From a bacterium (GTDB taxonomy: Bacteria > Myxococcota > UBA727 > JAUIJE01), in NCBI GenBank assembly GCA_030431455.1, contig JAUIJE010000002.1, forward strand, positions 691,294 to 755,293: 64,000 nucleotides of DNA, in the 5' to 3' direction. Below the pieces are notes generated by a model that worked only from the letters and a program-made list of their open reading frames with translations, ran no database searches and was not told the DNA's origin. Made by a program: the position numbers and the translations under genes. Within the stretch, counting starts at the first letter, position 1. Each line of letters begins with the position of its first letter. Below are positions 1-8,692 of the stretch, one piece after another.

Positions 1-1167
1 GAACGACACCACCAGCAGCGCGAGCACCCCCACCAACCCCGCGGCGAGGCCGAGGCGTCGACGCTGCTTGAGCTCCACCATGGTGGTCATGGTGGTGGGG
101 GTGGCGCCCGGTTCTTGGGGACCGGACGAGTCGAGGTTGATGATGAAGTTGTCTTTGGACGGGGTGAGGTCCTTGGTGACCTCATCGAGCTGGGCCCCGA
201 GCACGGTGCGGACAAAGTCCGCGACCTGGGTCTGGCCCACCGCCCGGGAGCAGGTGTCGAGGTAGCCGCGCAGGTCGTTGGCGGCATCGGCCAATCGTGG
301 ATAGCGGTCGGCGGGGTCGCGCTGGAGCATGCGCATCACGACCTGCTCGAGCAGCGGGGGGAACCCGGGCACCACCTGCGAGGGCACCGGCACCGGCTCC
401 TTGAGGATTTTCTCCAAGGTCTTGAGCTCGTTGTCGCCCTTGAACAGCCGCTGGTTGGTGGTCATCTCCCAGAGCACGGCCCCGAGGGCGAACTGGTCGG
501 CGCGGCCGTCGATGTTGTCCCCGCGGATTTGTTCGGGGGCCATGTACTGCAGCTTGCCCTTGAGCATGCCGGTGGCGGTGCGGGTCGAGCGGTTGGCGGC
601 TTTGGCGATGCCGAAGTCGACCACCTTGGTCACGCCGTCGCCGCGCACCATGATGTTCTGGGGGGAGATGTCGCGGTGCACGATGTTGAGCGGGGTGCCG
701 TCCATGCTCACCGCGTGGTGGGCGTGGTCCAGGCCGAGGGCCGCGTCGTGGACCATGCGCGCCGACACCTGAAAGGGGACGGCAAGCCCCTGCCGCGCGG
801 CGGTGCGTTGCAGCTTGGCGAGGTCACCCCCGTGGATGAACTCCATGGCGATGAAGTAGATGCCGTTCCACAGCCCAACCTCGTAGATGCCGACGATGTT
901 CGGGTGGTTGAGCGTGGCCGCGACCCGCGCCTCGTCGAGGAACTGGTCGACGAAGCCCTCTTGTTCGGCCAGCTCGGGAAGCAAGCTCTTCAGGATCACC
1001 AGCCGGTCGACGGCGACCCCGGTCTGGCGGGCGAGGAACACTTCCCCCATGCCCCCGAGCGCGAGCCGCCGGATGACCTCGTACTTGCCGAAAATGAGGT
1101 TCGCCGACTGGCTGTCGAAGGGACCACCGTCACCTGAACCCACCACGGAATTGGCGTGCATGTTCAT
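1..1167 (-). CDS. Hanks-type Ser/Thr protein kinase, C-terminus cut by window start
   Basis: Reading leftward from ATG 1167, the translation is a complete kinase domain followed by the start of a membrane segment, and it runs off the window. The glycine-rich loop reads LALGGMGEVFLAR, the ATP lysine is K60 (VILKS), the catalytic loop is HRDISPQN (H164, D166) and the metal motif is DFGIAK (D184). After the kinase come a linker and a hydrophobic stretch (LGLAAGLVGVLALLVVSF), as in membrane-anchored myxobacterial kinases with an external C-terminal region. The external sensor part lies outside the window. An alternative start is ATG 1161. The family phosphorylates Ser/Thr on proteins; the targets cannot be told from the sequence. 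Confidence 0.93.
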   Translation of the reverse strand, partial: MNMHANSVVGSGDGGPFDSQSANLIFGKYEVIRRLALGGMGEVFLARQTGVAVDRLVILKSLLPELAEQEGFVDQFLDEARVAATLNHPNIVGIYEVGLWNGIYFIAMEFIHGGDLAKLQRTAARQGLAVPFQVSARMVHDAALGLDHAHHAVSMDGTPLNIVHRDISPQNIMVRGDGVTKVVDFGIAKAANRSTRTATGMLKGKLQYMAPEQIRGDNIDGRADQFALGAVLWEMTTNQRLFKGDNELKTLEKILKEPVPVPSQVVPGFPPLLEQVVMRMLQRDPADRYPRLADAANDLRGYLDTCSRAVGQTQVADFVRTVLGAQLDEVTKDLTPSKDNFIINLDSSGPQEPGATPTTMTTMVELKQRRRLGLAAGLVGVLALLVVSF

Positions 1168-1371
1168 TCCGGCTTCGACCCACCCCTTGATCCGGCCCGC
1201 GGGCTGCGGTGCCGCATCACATCCGGCCCCGGCGATCACGCCGGTGCGCGGACAACCACGGGTCATCGTATGCGATCTCGCCTGCCAGTGGCCATGTCCG
1301 TTCAGTCCGCGACGACCGCGCGCGCCGTCGAGGTGCGACGTGCACGCACACGGGCGCGGCAACCCACGTGG

Positions 1372-2001
1372 TCAGCGCTTCTTGCGCCGCTTGCGCTTGG
1401 CCTTTTTGGCCTTGGCCCGGGCCTTGGTCGCTTTTTTCGGCGCGGCCGCGGGCGCGGACAGCGTGATGTCGTAGGCCGAGCGCCAGACCATGCGCACCCG
1501 GGGCGGGATCTTCTCGCCCTCGAACGGCATCGCGCGCAGCCGCCCGTCGAGCTCGACCAGCGCCGCCTCTTCGCTCAACCCGAGCACCCGCGCGCGCTGG
1601 CCCATGGCGTCGTCGACGTGCACCAGGTAGGGGCCAGACTCACATTGTTTGGCCAACGCGCCCGACAGCCGCACCACCAGCGCGTCCTCGTGGCCGCCGT
1701 CCTCGTCGGGCTGCACTTCGGCCAGCCCGTCGACGACGATGTCGCCCAGCCGCAACGGGGTGGGCCGCCGCCACTTGGGCACGGTGTGCACAATTTCCCA
1801 GCCCTTGTCCCCGGCGGCGAACGCAAACAGGCTCTGGCCGCGCTCCTTCTCGTTTGTTTCGCGCGCGGTGTCGGTGCCGAACACCTGCGGGCACGCGGCC
1901 GAGTCGAGGAAGTCCTCGACGTCGTCGGGGGCCGAGGCGGTGGCACCGCCCAACCACAGGGGACAAAACACAACCAAAGCGAGCAAACGGGTCCGCAGCA
2001 T
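1372..2001 (-). CDS. Secreted protein of unknown function with Lys/Arg-rich C-tail
   Basis: A 209-residue protein with a signal peptide (MLRTRLLALVVFCPLWLGG, cleavage near ATASA). The body has no motif I recognise; one segment (RARVLGLSEEAALVELDGR) has the look of a small beta-barrel fold. The last 30 or so residues are almost only Ala, Lys and Arg (KKATKARAKAKKAKRKRRKK), which could bind an acidic polymer such as LPS or nucleic acid. It lies on the same strand as the kinase, about 200 bp upstream of it, so it could precede the kinase in one transcript. Function unknown. Confidence 0.75.
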   Translation of the reverse strand: MLRTRLLALVVFCPLWLGGATASAPDDVEDFLDSAACPQVFGTDTARETNEKERGQSLFAFAAGDKGWEIVHTVPKWRRPTPLRLGDIVVDGLAEVQPDEDGGHEDALVVRLSGALAKQCESGPYLVHVDDAMGQRARVLGLSEEAALVELDGRLRAMPFEGEKIPPRVRMVWRSAYDITLSAPAAAPKKATKARAKAKKAKRKRRKKR

Positions 2002-2175
2002 GTGACCACCCTAAAGGTTCCGTCCCCCGAGGCAACACCTGTACAAACGACCGCCGCGCGGCCGGCATTCAGCCCCGCCGCGCCCCGGGGGGTGTGACCG
2101 CGGCAACGTGCACTGATCCGGGACGGTCCGTCGCAATCTTGTGTACGACGTCGCCAACGTGCTACCGCTGGCGAC

Positions 2176-2454
2176 GTGCGTCCCCTCTTGTTGCTCGGAA
2201 TTTGCGCGTTTGCCGCCCTCGGGGTGCTCGGCTACGGCCTGCTCTCCAGCGACGGGGTGGGCAAAACGCGCCGGCTCAACGCCGAGCGGCAGGAGCTGGA
2301 GCAGCGGGTGGAGACGCTCGAGACCGAGAACGCCCACATCGCCCACGACATCGAGCAGCTGCGCGACGAGGACAACACCGCGTACCTGGAGAAGACCGTG
2401 CGCGAAGAGCTCGGCTACATCCGGCCCGACGAGGTCGTGGTCCTCACCGAGTAA
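2176..2454 (+). CDS. FtsB/DivIC-like septum formation protein
   Basis: A 92-residue bitopic protein: one N-terminal membrane helix (residues 4-23, LLLLGICAFAALGVLGYGLL), then a heptad-rich coiled coil (residues 32-66) and a short C-terminal region ending VREELGYIRPDEVVVL. This layout and the EELGYIRPDE-type motif are typical of FtsB/DivIC, which form a heterotrimer with FtsL and FtsQ in the divisome. The start is GTG 2176; no other in-frame start gives the short cytoplasmic tail usual in the family. It faces rpsR tail to tail. Confidence 0.85.
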   Translation: MRPLLLLGICAFAALGVLGYGLLSSDGVGKTRRLNAERQELEQRVETLETENAHIAHDIEQLRDEDNTAYLEKTVREELGYIRPDEVVVLTE

Positions 2455-2474
2455 GGCCGCGGCCCAATTGCGAA

Positions 2475-2496
2475 AGCCCGGCGCGGAGGCCGGGCT
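2475..2496. terminator. Stem-loop between convergent ftsB-like gene and rpsR
   Basis: AGCCCGGC and GCCGGGCT form an 8-bp stem around a 6-nt loop in the gap between two convergent genes. There is no real T-run on the plus side and only a weak one on the minus side, so it may be a shared, inefficient terminator. Confidence 0.5.
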
Positions 2497-2519
2497 CGTC
2501 GATCACGCGACCAAGACGC

Positions 2520-2753
2520 TCAGGCGTCGTGGTTGGTGAAGGGCAAAAACCCGATCGCGCGGGCTTGTTTGATCGCCTTGGTGACCTTGCGCTGGTTGGG
2601 CGCGGACAGGCCGGTGCGGCGCGCGGGCAAAATCTTGCCTTCGGGGGACAAGAAGCGGCGCAGCACGTCGGCGTTCTTGTAGTCGATGGTCACGTCGGGA
2701 TTTTGCAGGAAGAAGTCCGGGGCGCGGCGGCGCGAACGGTTGCGGTTGGCCAT
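2520..2753 (-). CDS. rpsR: Small ribosomal subunit protein bS18
   Basis: A 77-residue protein with the S18 signature: [20 protein letters not shown] followed by [20 protein letters not shown] and a C-terminal region of the type [11 protein letters not shown]. Length matches the family (70-80 residues). S18 binds the central domain of 16S rRNA with S6 in the 30S subunit. Here it stands alone, without rpsF, ssb or rplI next to it, which differs from the usual rpsF-rpsR-rplI operon. The gap upstream of it (2754-3037) is AT-rich around 2880-2930 and probably holds divergent promoters for rpsR and the lipoprotein gene. Confidence 0.96.
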   Translation of the reverse strand: MANRNRSRRRAPDFFLQNPDVTIDYKNADVLRRFLSPEGKILPARRTGLSAPNQRKVTKAIKQARAIGFLPFTNHDA

Positions 2754-3037
2754 CAGGTCGATTCCTTAAACAAGGCGCACAAAGGCGCAGCTGAGGGACA
2801 GATCCCTATCAGCTGGGGCGCGCCGATCAAGAGCATTCGGCGCCGCCGGGCGAGGACGGTATGTGCGCGATCAAGACTTCTCTGCTACTTTTTATATAGT
2901 TCAGCTCAAGTAGTATGGTGTAGTCACTTATCCTACCTGTCGTACCGTGTCGCCCTATTGCACAGTGGTTGTCGTGGGTTTAGGTACTCCACAGTCGGTC
3001 CTGATCTGCGCTGAACAATTTAGGTGAGGTTTGTCAC

Positions 3038-4741
3038 ATGCGTCTTCCCCGCTTGCTCAAGATGACCAGCTTTGGGGTGCTGATGTTTGGCCTGGGGTGC
3101 CAGCAGTTCTGCCCAGATGAGCCCATCGCGCGCGTCGCGCCCAAGCTCACCATCGGCGACCCGTTCGATGCCGAGGCGACGGTGTGCAACCCCGACGACC
3201 GCTTCACCGAATGCGCCTACAACTTCGGTGAGGTCAACGTCGGTGAAGGCCGCTTCCTCAAAGTCGTCCTCGAGAACCGCACCCAGGTCAAGCTGCTCGT
3301 CGACACCATCGAGGTCGAAGGCGACCCCGCGTTCAGCCTCGAGGGCAACCCCTTCGCCGGCGAGGACGTGATCACCATCGAGACCAACTCCACCACCAAG
3401 GTTGAGGAAGGGACCCTCTCGCCCACCATCATCACCGTGCGCTACGTGCCCGTGGTCGAGGGCGAAGGCCAACAAGCCACGCTCAAGATCTGGTCGGACG
3501 CGGTCAACTTCGAAGACCCCGACAACCAAGGCACCTACTTCCCCCTCGAGATCAAACTCACCGGCACCGGCATCGACAACGGCCGCCCGGAAGTGGTCGT
3601 CGAGCCCGCGGAGTGTGACTTCGGCGAGGTCGGCCTCGCGGCCAAAGCCTACTGCGACATCTCGGTGAAGAACGTCGGCGCGCGCGACCTGCAAATCACC
3701 GGGGTCGACTTCCTCGACGCCACCACCTTCCCCTCGGTGTTCAACGCCGAGACCATCGTGCCCATCCCGTCCTTCATCGCGCCCGGCACCGCGCTGTCGA
3801 TTCGCTTCTCCGCGACCCCGTCGTCGCCCCAGCTGCAGCGCAATGACTTTGTGCTCAGCACCAACGACCCGCTCAAGCCCGAGGTCACGGTGCCGCTCAA
3901 AGTGCTCGGGGCCGAAGCCCCCACCGCCATCGCCCGGGTGCTCGCCATCAACAACGTGCCCAACAACCAAGCCACCCCCGACATCCGTCCCCTCGACGAC
4001 GTGGTGCTCACCGGGGAGGATTCCGTCCCGGCCCAGGTCAACGGCTCCATCGTGACCTACAGCTGGAGCATCGAGGCGCAGCCGCAACAATCCACCGTCA
4101 TCCTCTCGAGCCCGGACGCCATGACCACCGGCTTCGAGTTCAACAGTGCCCAAGGCATCGTCTCCGGCCTCGACGTCGCCGGGGAGTACGTGGTGCGCCT
4201 CACCGTGACCGACGACAGCGGCTTGACCTCGACCAACGATGCCCGGGTCAACCTCAACGCGGTGCCCTCCGAGGCCCTCCACATCGAGTTGACCTGGGAG
4301 TCGCCCAACTGGGACCTCGACCTGCACATGGTCAAGGACGGCGCCGCCTACTGCTCGACCAGCAGCTGCTACTACGCCAACTGCAAACCCGGCGCGGCCG
4401 GCTATCCCGAATGGGACGGGGTCGGGGGCCGCGGGGGCGGCGACCCCGTGCTCGACATCGACGACCTCAACGGCTACGGCCCCGAGAACATCAACATCGA
4501 TGAGCCGGAAGAAGGCGTGTACCGGGCCGCGGTGCACACGTTCTCCGCCGGTCTCAACGAAGACGTGGGTGTGACCCTCAAGGTGTACGTCAACGGCGCG
4601 CTCGCCTACGACGACTACCGCATCATGGGCGACGGCGGCGACATGTGGGAAGTGGTGGAGATCAGCTGGGCCAACGGCGTGCCCACGGTGTTCCCCATCA
4701 ACCAGTACGACGGCGCGGGCGGCGGTTGCCCCTCGTTCTGA
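3038..4741 (+). CDS. Lipoprotein with choice-of-anchor D (ASPM/SPD-2/Hydin-type) domains
   Basis: A 567-residue lipoprotein: lipobox LMFGLGC at the end of the signal peptide, then two immunoglobulin-like segments with the NFGEVNVGEGRFLKVVLENR and CDFGEVGLAAKAYCDISVKN type motifs of choice-of-anchor D / Hydin-like domains. A PKD-like segment follows (SIVTYSWSIEAQP, GEYVVRLTVTDDSG), then a C-terminal domain beginning LHIELTWESPNWDLDLHMV, as in myxobacterial surface proteins. The start is ATG 3038 with GAGG upstream. A strong terminator follows directly, so the gene is monocistronic. It is probably surface or periplasmic; partner unknown. Confidence 0.85.
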   Translation: MRLPRLLKMTSFGVLMFGLGCQQFCPDEPIARVAPKLTIGDPFDAEATVCNPDDRFTECAYNFGEVNVGEGRFLKVVLENRTQVKLLVDTIEVEGDPAFSLEGNPFAGEDVITIETNSTTKVEEGTLSPTIITVRYVPVVEGEGQQATLKIWSDAVNFEDPDNQGTYFPLEIKLTGTGIDNGRPEVVVEPAECDFGEVGLAAKAYCDISVKNVGARDLQITGVDFLDATTFPSVFNAETIVPIPSFIAPGTALSIRFSATPSSPQLQRNDFVLSTNDPLKPEVTVPLKVLGAEAPTAIARVLAINNVPNNQATPDIRPLDDVVLTGEDSVPAQVNGSIVTYSWSIEAQPQQSTVILSSPDAMTTGFEFNSAQGIVSGLDVAGEYVVRLTVTDDSGLTSTNDARVNLNAVPSEALHIELTWESPNWDLDLHMVKDGAAYCSTSSCYYANCKPGAAGYPEWDGVGGRGGGDPVLDIDDLNGYGPENINIDEPEEGVYRAAVHTFSAGLNEDVGVTLKVYVNGALAYDDYRIMGDGGDMWEVVEISWANGVPTVFPINQYDGAGGGCPSF

Positions 4742-4754
4742 CCGCCCCGTGTTC

Positions 4755-4787
4755 AAAAAAGCCCCGCCCCGCGCGGGGCTTTTTTTT
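4755..4787. terminator. Strong intrinsic terminator
   Basis: Six As, then a GC stem (AGCCCCGC with GCGGGGCT) and eight Ts: a classical Rho-independent terminator, symmetric enough to work in both directions. It ends the lipoprotein gene. Confidence 0.93.
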
Positions 4788-5100
4788 GGGGGGCCGCGGG
4801 CAATGTCATTGTCCGGCGCGCGGCGGTTTCGTGCGCATGCTAAGCAGTCCGCCGCTTGCCCACCGCCCCCCTCTTGGTTGGGCGCGATCATGTATGCGCG
4901 TGTGCGCACACATTGGGCGGGCCTGAACGCGGCGGCCGTGTTTTTTTGGGGGGCGCGAATCGAGTCGAAAAACATGATGAAAAACATAGGTTTGCGCAGG
5001 TTCTGCGGTACCGCATTTCGCCACAGGGGCATTTAGGGGCTTTTGGAGGAGGTGCCGCCGCCGGGCACGTACAGATGTTTTCTCTCGAAAGGGGACCAAG
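4788..5100. other. Intergenic region, no gene seen
   Basis: No reading frame here looks coding. It holds AATGTCATT at 4802-4810 (see the palindrome finding), a 12-bp palindrome GTGTGCGCACAC at 4900-4911, a 16-mer at 4889-4904 that recurs with two changes at 17712-17727, and a direct repeat of GAAAAACAT (4967-4975 and 4979-4987). The promoter of the amidase gene must lie here; I cannot place its -35/-10 with confidence. Confidence 0.6.
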
Positions 5101-7266
5101 ATGAAAACGTCCGTGTTGCGACTTCTGACTGTGCTGTCCGTGTTGGCGCCGGTCGCGTGTGTGAACCAGGAGCCGCTTCCCGAAGGGGAGCGCCACCACG
5201 ACGACGCCGAGAAAAACGTATCCATGGAGGACATCCGCGACCTGCCGTCCACCGGCGGGTTCCGGCAGTTGCCGCCTCTGGTGGTGGGGGAGCCCGCGGG
5301 CCGCGTCGCGTTCTTGTTGAGCCTGGACGACGTGGTCACCGACGTGACCGCCCAGATCGAAGTGCGGGGCCATGGCGCCGGCCAATCCGGGGAGTGGATG
5401 CCGGTGGACACCGTGTTCGCCGAAGAGAACCTTCGGGTGGCGGTGGTCGACCTCGACTTGTTCGCGGACATCGTGGACGTGCGCTTGACCGAGGCGGTGG
5501 CCAACACCGTGCTGGACATGACCTTCTCCGCGGTCCCGCCCAACCTCGAAGAACTCGAAAACCCGTTTGAGCTCGAGGAGGCCGCCGAACAAGAATCCGG
5601 CCTCGCCGCGGAGCTCGCCGACATCGGCGTCATCTCCCGCCAAGCTTGGGGCGCCCGCCCGTCGGGCAACTGCTACTCCGAATACCCCAAGGCCCGCATG
5701 GCCATTCACCACACCGCGGGCTGGCGCAGCTCGTCGGGTTCGTACTTCGCCCTGGTGAAGGCGCTCGAGAGCTACGCCCGGGACGGCCTCGGCTACTGTG
5801 AAATGCATTACCATTTCCTGGTGGCGGAGAACGGCCAAGTGTTCGAAGCGCGGCCCCTCCACTACCGCGGCTCGCACTCCGGCGGCTACAACACCCACAA
5901 CATCGGCATCTCGCTGATGGGCTGCTTCGACGACACCAGCTACTGCAGCGGCAAAGGCGGCCGGGACGTGCCCACCGCGATGTTCCAAGCCACCGCCAAG
6001 TTGATGCGCCGCTTGTCACAAATGTACGGCATCGCGATCAACGAAGCGAACATCAAGGGCCACGGCCAACAGCCCGGCCAGAACACCGGCTGCCCCGGCA
6101 ATCACATGCGCCCGCGCATGGAAGAGCTCCGCCAGCTGGCCAAACAAAACCCGGTGCAGACCCCGCCGCCGAGCACCCAGATGATCTTCGACCTCAACGG
6201 GTACCTGCCCACCGGGGCCGGCTTCAAGGCCACCAACCCCGCCCGGCTCCTCGACACCCGCAGCGCCAACTCGGTGCACAACGGCAAGCTCGCCCACCAG
6301 CAGACCATCAACATCCCGGTGCTCGGCCGGGCCGGCGTGCCCTCGTCGGGGGTGTCCGCGGTGGTCCTCAACGTGACCGTGACCCAGCCGACCGCCAATG
6401 GCTTCATGGCCATCTACCCGTCGGGCGCGAGCTTCCCCAACACCTCGAGCCTCAACTTCTCGACCAACCAGACCACCGCCAACCTCGTGTTCGCGAAGCC
6501 GGGCAGCAACGGCAAAATCGCCCTGCGCCACGTCGGGGGGCAATCCCACGCGATCATCGACGTGTTCGGCTACTTCAACAACAACGCTGACTTTGTGGTG
6601 CTCACCCCGTCGCGCGTCATCGACACCCGCAACGGGGCGGTGGGGCCGATCAACGGCAAGATCACCGGCAGCAAAGACATTCAACTCGGCGGCAAGGGCG
6701 GCGTCCCCTCGTCGGGGGTGGCGGCGGTGATCGTCAACCTCACGTCGGTGGATCCCGAGGGTCCCGGCCACGCGGTGTTCTACAAGGCGGGCACGGCCAA
6801 GCCCAACACCTCGAACCTCAACTACGCCCAGGGTCAGGTCAAAGCCAACACCGTGATCGTGCCGGTGTCGAGCGCGGGCAAGGCCACGCTGTACACCCAC
6901 GCCAAGTCGCACTACGTGATCGACATCTACGGCTACGTGCCCACCAATGGCACATACAAGCCGGTCAACGCGGCCCGGGTGCACGACTCCCGCAACAACA
7001 ACGACCCCATCGAGACCGGGACCACCCGTGACCTCACCGTGCTCGGGGTGTTCGGCGTGCCCGCGTCCGGGGTGGAGGCGGTGTTTGGCAACCTCACCGT
7101 GACCCAGCCGACCAACAACGGTCACCTGCGGGCGTACGCGTCCGGGGCTTCACTCCCGGCCACGTCCAACCTCAACTTCACCGGCGGCGAAACCGTCCCC
7201 AACGGGGTGGTGGTCAAGCCGGGGAGCAACGGGAAGATCCGCATCCACGCGACCGTGGCCCAGTAG
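5101..7266 (+). CDS. PGRP/amidase_2-type N-acetylmuramoyl-L-alanine amidase lipoprotein with three C-terminal repeats
   Basis: A 721-residue lipoprotein (lipobox LAPVAC). Residues about 180-350 form a peptidoglycan-recognition/amidase domain: RQAWGARP, AIHHTAGW (first zinc ligand near H203), MHYHFLV, HNIGISLMG, KGHGQ (H321) and NTGCPGNHM (C331), which supplies the Zn set H/H/C. It should cleave the MurNAc-L-Ala bond of peptidoglycan. The rest is three copies of a repeat of about 110 residues with ARLLDTR- or RVIDTR-type starts and SGVSAVVLNVTVT- and VIDIYGY-type motifs, as in secreted actinobacterial and myxobacterial amidases. The start ATG 5101 has GGGGA upstream. A terminator follows. It could act in wall turnover or attack on other cells. 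Confidence 0.9.
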   Translation: MKTSVLRLLTVLSVLAPVACVNQEPLPEGERHHDDAEKNVSMEDIRDLPSTGGFRQLPPLVVGEPAGRVAFLLSLDDVVTDVTAQIEVRGHGAGQSGEWMPVDTVFAEENLRVAVVDLDLFADIVDVRLTEAVANTVLDMTFSAVPPNLEELENPFELEEAAEQESGLAAELADIGVISRQAWGARPSGNCYSEYPKARMAIHHTAGWRSSSGSYFALVKALESYARDGLGYCEMHYHFLVAENGQVFEARPLHYRGSHSGGYNTHNIGISLMGCFDDTSYCSGKGGRDVPTAMFQATAKLMRRLSQMYGIAINEANIKGHGQQPGQNTGCPGNHMRPRMEELRQLAKQNPVQTPPPSTQMIFDLNGYLPTGAGFKATNPARLLDTRSANSVHNGKLAHQQTINIPVLGRAGVPSSGVSAVVLNVTVTQPTANGFMAIYPSGASFPNTSSLNFSTNQTTANLVFAKPGSNGKIALRHVGGQSHAIIDVFGYFNNNADFVVLTPSRVIDTRNGAVGPINGKITGSKDIQLGGKGGVPSSGVAAVIVNLTSVDPEGPGHAVFYKAGTAKPNTSNLNYAQGQVKANTVIVPVSSAGKATLYTHAKSHYVIDIYGYVPTNGTYKPVNAARVHDSRNNNDPIETGTTRDLTVLGVFGVPASGVEAVFGNLTVTQPTNNGHLRAYASGASLPATSNLNFTGGETVPNGVVVKPGSNGKIRIHATVAQ

Positions 7267-7335
7267 ACGATTCCTGCAGGGTCGTCGGCGCGAGCCGGCG
7301 GCCAGACCCTTTGGTTTCCGTGACATTGGGTCATC

Positions 7336-7368
7336 CCCCACCCACGTCCCCGTGGGTGGGGTTTTTTT
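7336..7368 (+). terminator. Intrinsic terminator after amidase gene
   Basis: CCCCACCCACG pairs perfectly with CGTGGGTGGGG (11 bp, TCCC loop), followed by seven Ts. It separates the amidase gene from the next lipoprotein gene. Confidence 0.95.
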
Positions 7369-7393
7369 CATCGTGACAAGGTATGGTGGAGCG

Positions 7394-8245
7394 ATGACGC
7401 GCGGTCGACGATGGTTGATGGGGATGGGGCTCGCGATGTGTCTGGGTTGCCCGGCGCCCGAGGGGCCGGACCCGGACGAGATCGACGATGTGCCGCGGTT
7501 CGACGATGACCCCGGCTGGTTGGTGACCGCCCACGCCCACAACGACTACTACCACGAACGGCCTTTGCTAGACGCCCTGGCCCAACGTTTCTACAGCGTG
7601 GAGGCGGACGTGTTCTTGAGCTCGGATGAGCTCTCGGTGGCCCACTACCCGTGGGAGTATTACGGCTCGTTGAGCGCCTTGTACCTCGACCCGCTGCAAA
7701 AATTAGTGGATAGCCGTGGGTCGGTGTACGGTGATGGGGTGCCGTTCACCTTGTGGATCGACATCAAGGAGAGCAGCCAAGACATCGCCCCGATGATGGA
7801 GCAGGTGCTGTCCCGCTACGACATGCTGGAGACATTCACCGACGCGGGGGGCCGATCCGGGGCGGTGACGGTGGTGCTCACCGGGGACGCGGCCAATAAA
7901 CAAAGCTACGTGGAGAGCACCGACGAGCGGTTCGCGGTGCGGGACAGCAACGACTACGACGCCGGCGACCCCGACGCGGACCGGCAGTGGACCCACTACG
8001 CCCTCAACTGGGGCAACTACGTGGACGACAGCGGCCAAAGTCCGCTGACCGCCGCGGCCGAGACCACCCTGGGCGACATCGTGGCCGGGGCCCACGACAA
8101 GGGGCGCGCGGTGCGCTTTTACGACACCCCCGACACCGAAGACATCTGGCGGGTGTCGGCGGAAGCGCGCGTGGATTTTGTGCACACCGACGACCTGGAG
8201 GGGCTCGGCGACTTTCTGCGTGGGTTGGACGCGCCGATCCCGTAG
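7394..8245 (+). CDS. AIM6-like PLC/GDPD-fold phosphodiesterase lipoprotein
   Basis: From ATG 7394 (GGAG just upstream) the protein is 283 residues with a lipobox AMCLGC. The core begins TAHAHNDYYHERPLLDALA and SVEADVFL, followed later by WIDIKES and DFVHTDDLEG. This is the His-Asn-Asp...Glu-x-Asp pattern of the altered-inheritance-of-mitochondria-6 (AIM6) branch of the PLC-like TIM-barrel phosphodiesterases, related to glycerophosphodiester phosphodiesterases. An upstream ATG at 7352 would start inside the terminator and is unlikely. Probable role: hydrolysis of a phosphodiester, perhaps a lipid head group, outside the inner membrane; the substrate is not known. Confidence 0.8.
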   Translation: MTRGRRWLMGMGLAMCLGCPAPEGPDPDEIDDVPRFDDDPGWLVTAHAHNDYYHERPLLDALAQRFYSVEADVFLSSDELSVAHYPWEYYGSLSALYLDPLQKLVDSRGSVYGDGVPFTLWIDIKESSQDIAPMMEQVLSRYDMLETFTDAGGRSGAVTVVLTGDAANKQSYVESTDERFAVRDSNDYDAGDPDADRQWTHYALNWGNYVDDSGQSPLTAAAETTLGDIVAGAHDKGRAVRFYDTPDTEDIWRVSAEARVDFVHTDDLEGLGDFLRGLDAPIP

Positions 8246-8283
8246 ACTCGGTTTTCGTGCCCAGGAACTTTTACGACCGGCGG

Positions 8284-8616
8284 ATGGCTTCGCAGTTCGA
8301 AGAGCGGCGCGCGGTGCCGCGGTACCGTTGCGGTGACAGCGCGTTGGTGGTCGCGCCGGTGACCCAAGCGGTGCAGGTGGAGGACATCTCCCGCGAGGGG
8401 ATGAAGCTTCGGTTCGCGGGGGACGTGCCCGCGGAGGGCGCGGAGCTGGACATCCGCATCCAGCTGTTGCCCGACGAGTCCAGCTTTGCCCTCAAGGCCG
8501 AGGTGCGGCGGGTGGAGGGCTCGACCGCGGGGGTGCAGTTCACCCGCATGAACCAGTTTTCCCGGGCCGCGCTGGAGAAATACTGCGCCCAGCACGAAGA
8601 GTCCCCCGCCGAATAG
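8284..8616 (+). CDS. PilZ domain protein
   Basis: A single-domain protein of about 110 residues. It shows both parts of the cyclic-di-GMP site: an Arg-rich start (EERRAVPRYRC, RxxxR) and DISREGMKLRF (D/NxSxxG). The rest is a short beta-barrel ending with KAEVRRVEGSTAGVQFTRM. Start ATG 8284 keeps the RxxxR motif at the N-terminus; GTG 8257 would add nine residues. Stand-alone PilZ proteins carry c-di-GMP signals to motility or envelope machinery; its partner is not evident here. Confidence 0.9.
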   Translation: MASQFEERRAVPRYRCGDSALVVAPVTQAVQVEDISREGMKLRFAGDVPAEGAELDIRIQLLPDESSFALKAEVRRVEGSTAGVQFTRMNQFSRAALEKYCAQHEESPAE

Positions 8617-8692
8617 GGTCCGCGCGGAAGTTCTATGCATTGGCATTGTTGAGGCGGTTGCCCGATGAGGCCAGACGTGGCAGAAGGGGCTC

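Noticed and set aside
115-1137. Plus-strand open frame of 340 codons at the left end
   Set aside because: Shadow of the Ser/Thr kinase, which has all catalytic motifs on the minus strand.
3020-5032. Minus-strand open frame opposite the anchor-domain lipoprotein
   Set aside because: Shadow frame; it even reads through the strong terminator at 4755-4787.
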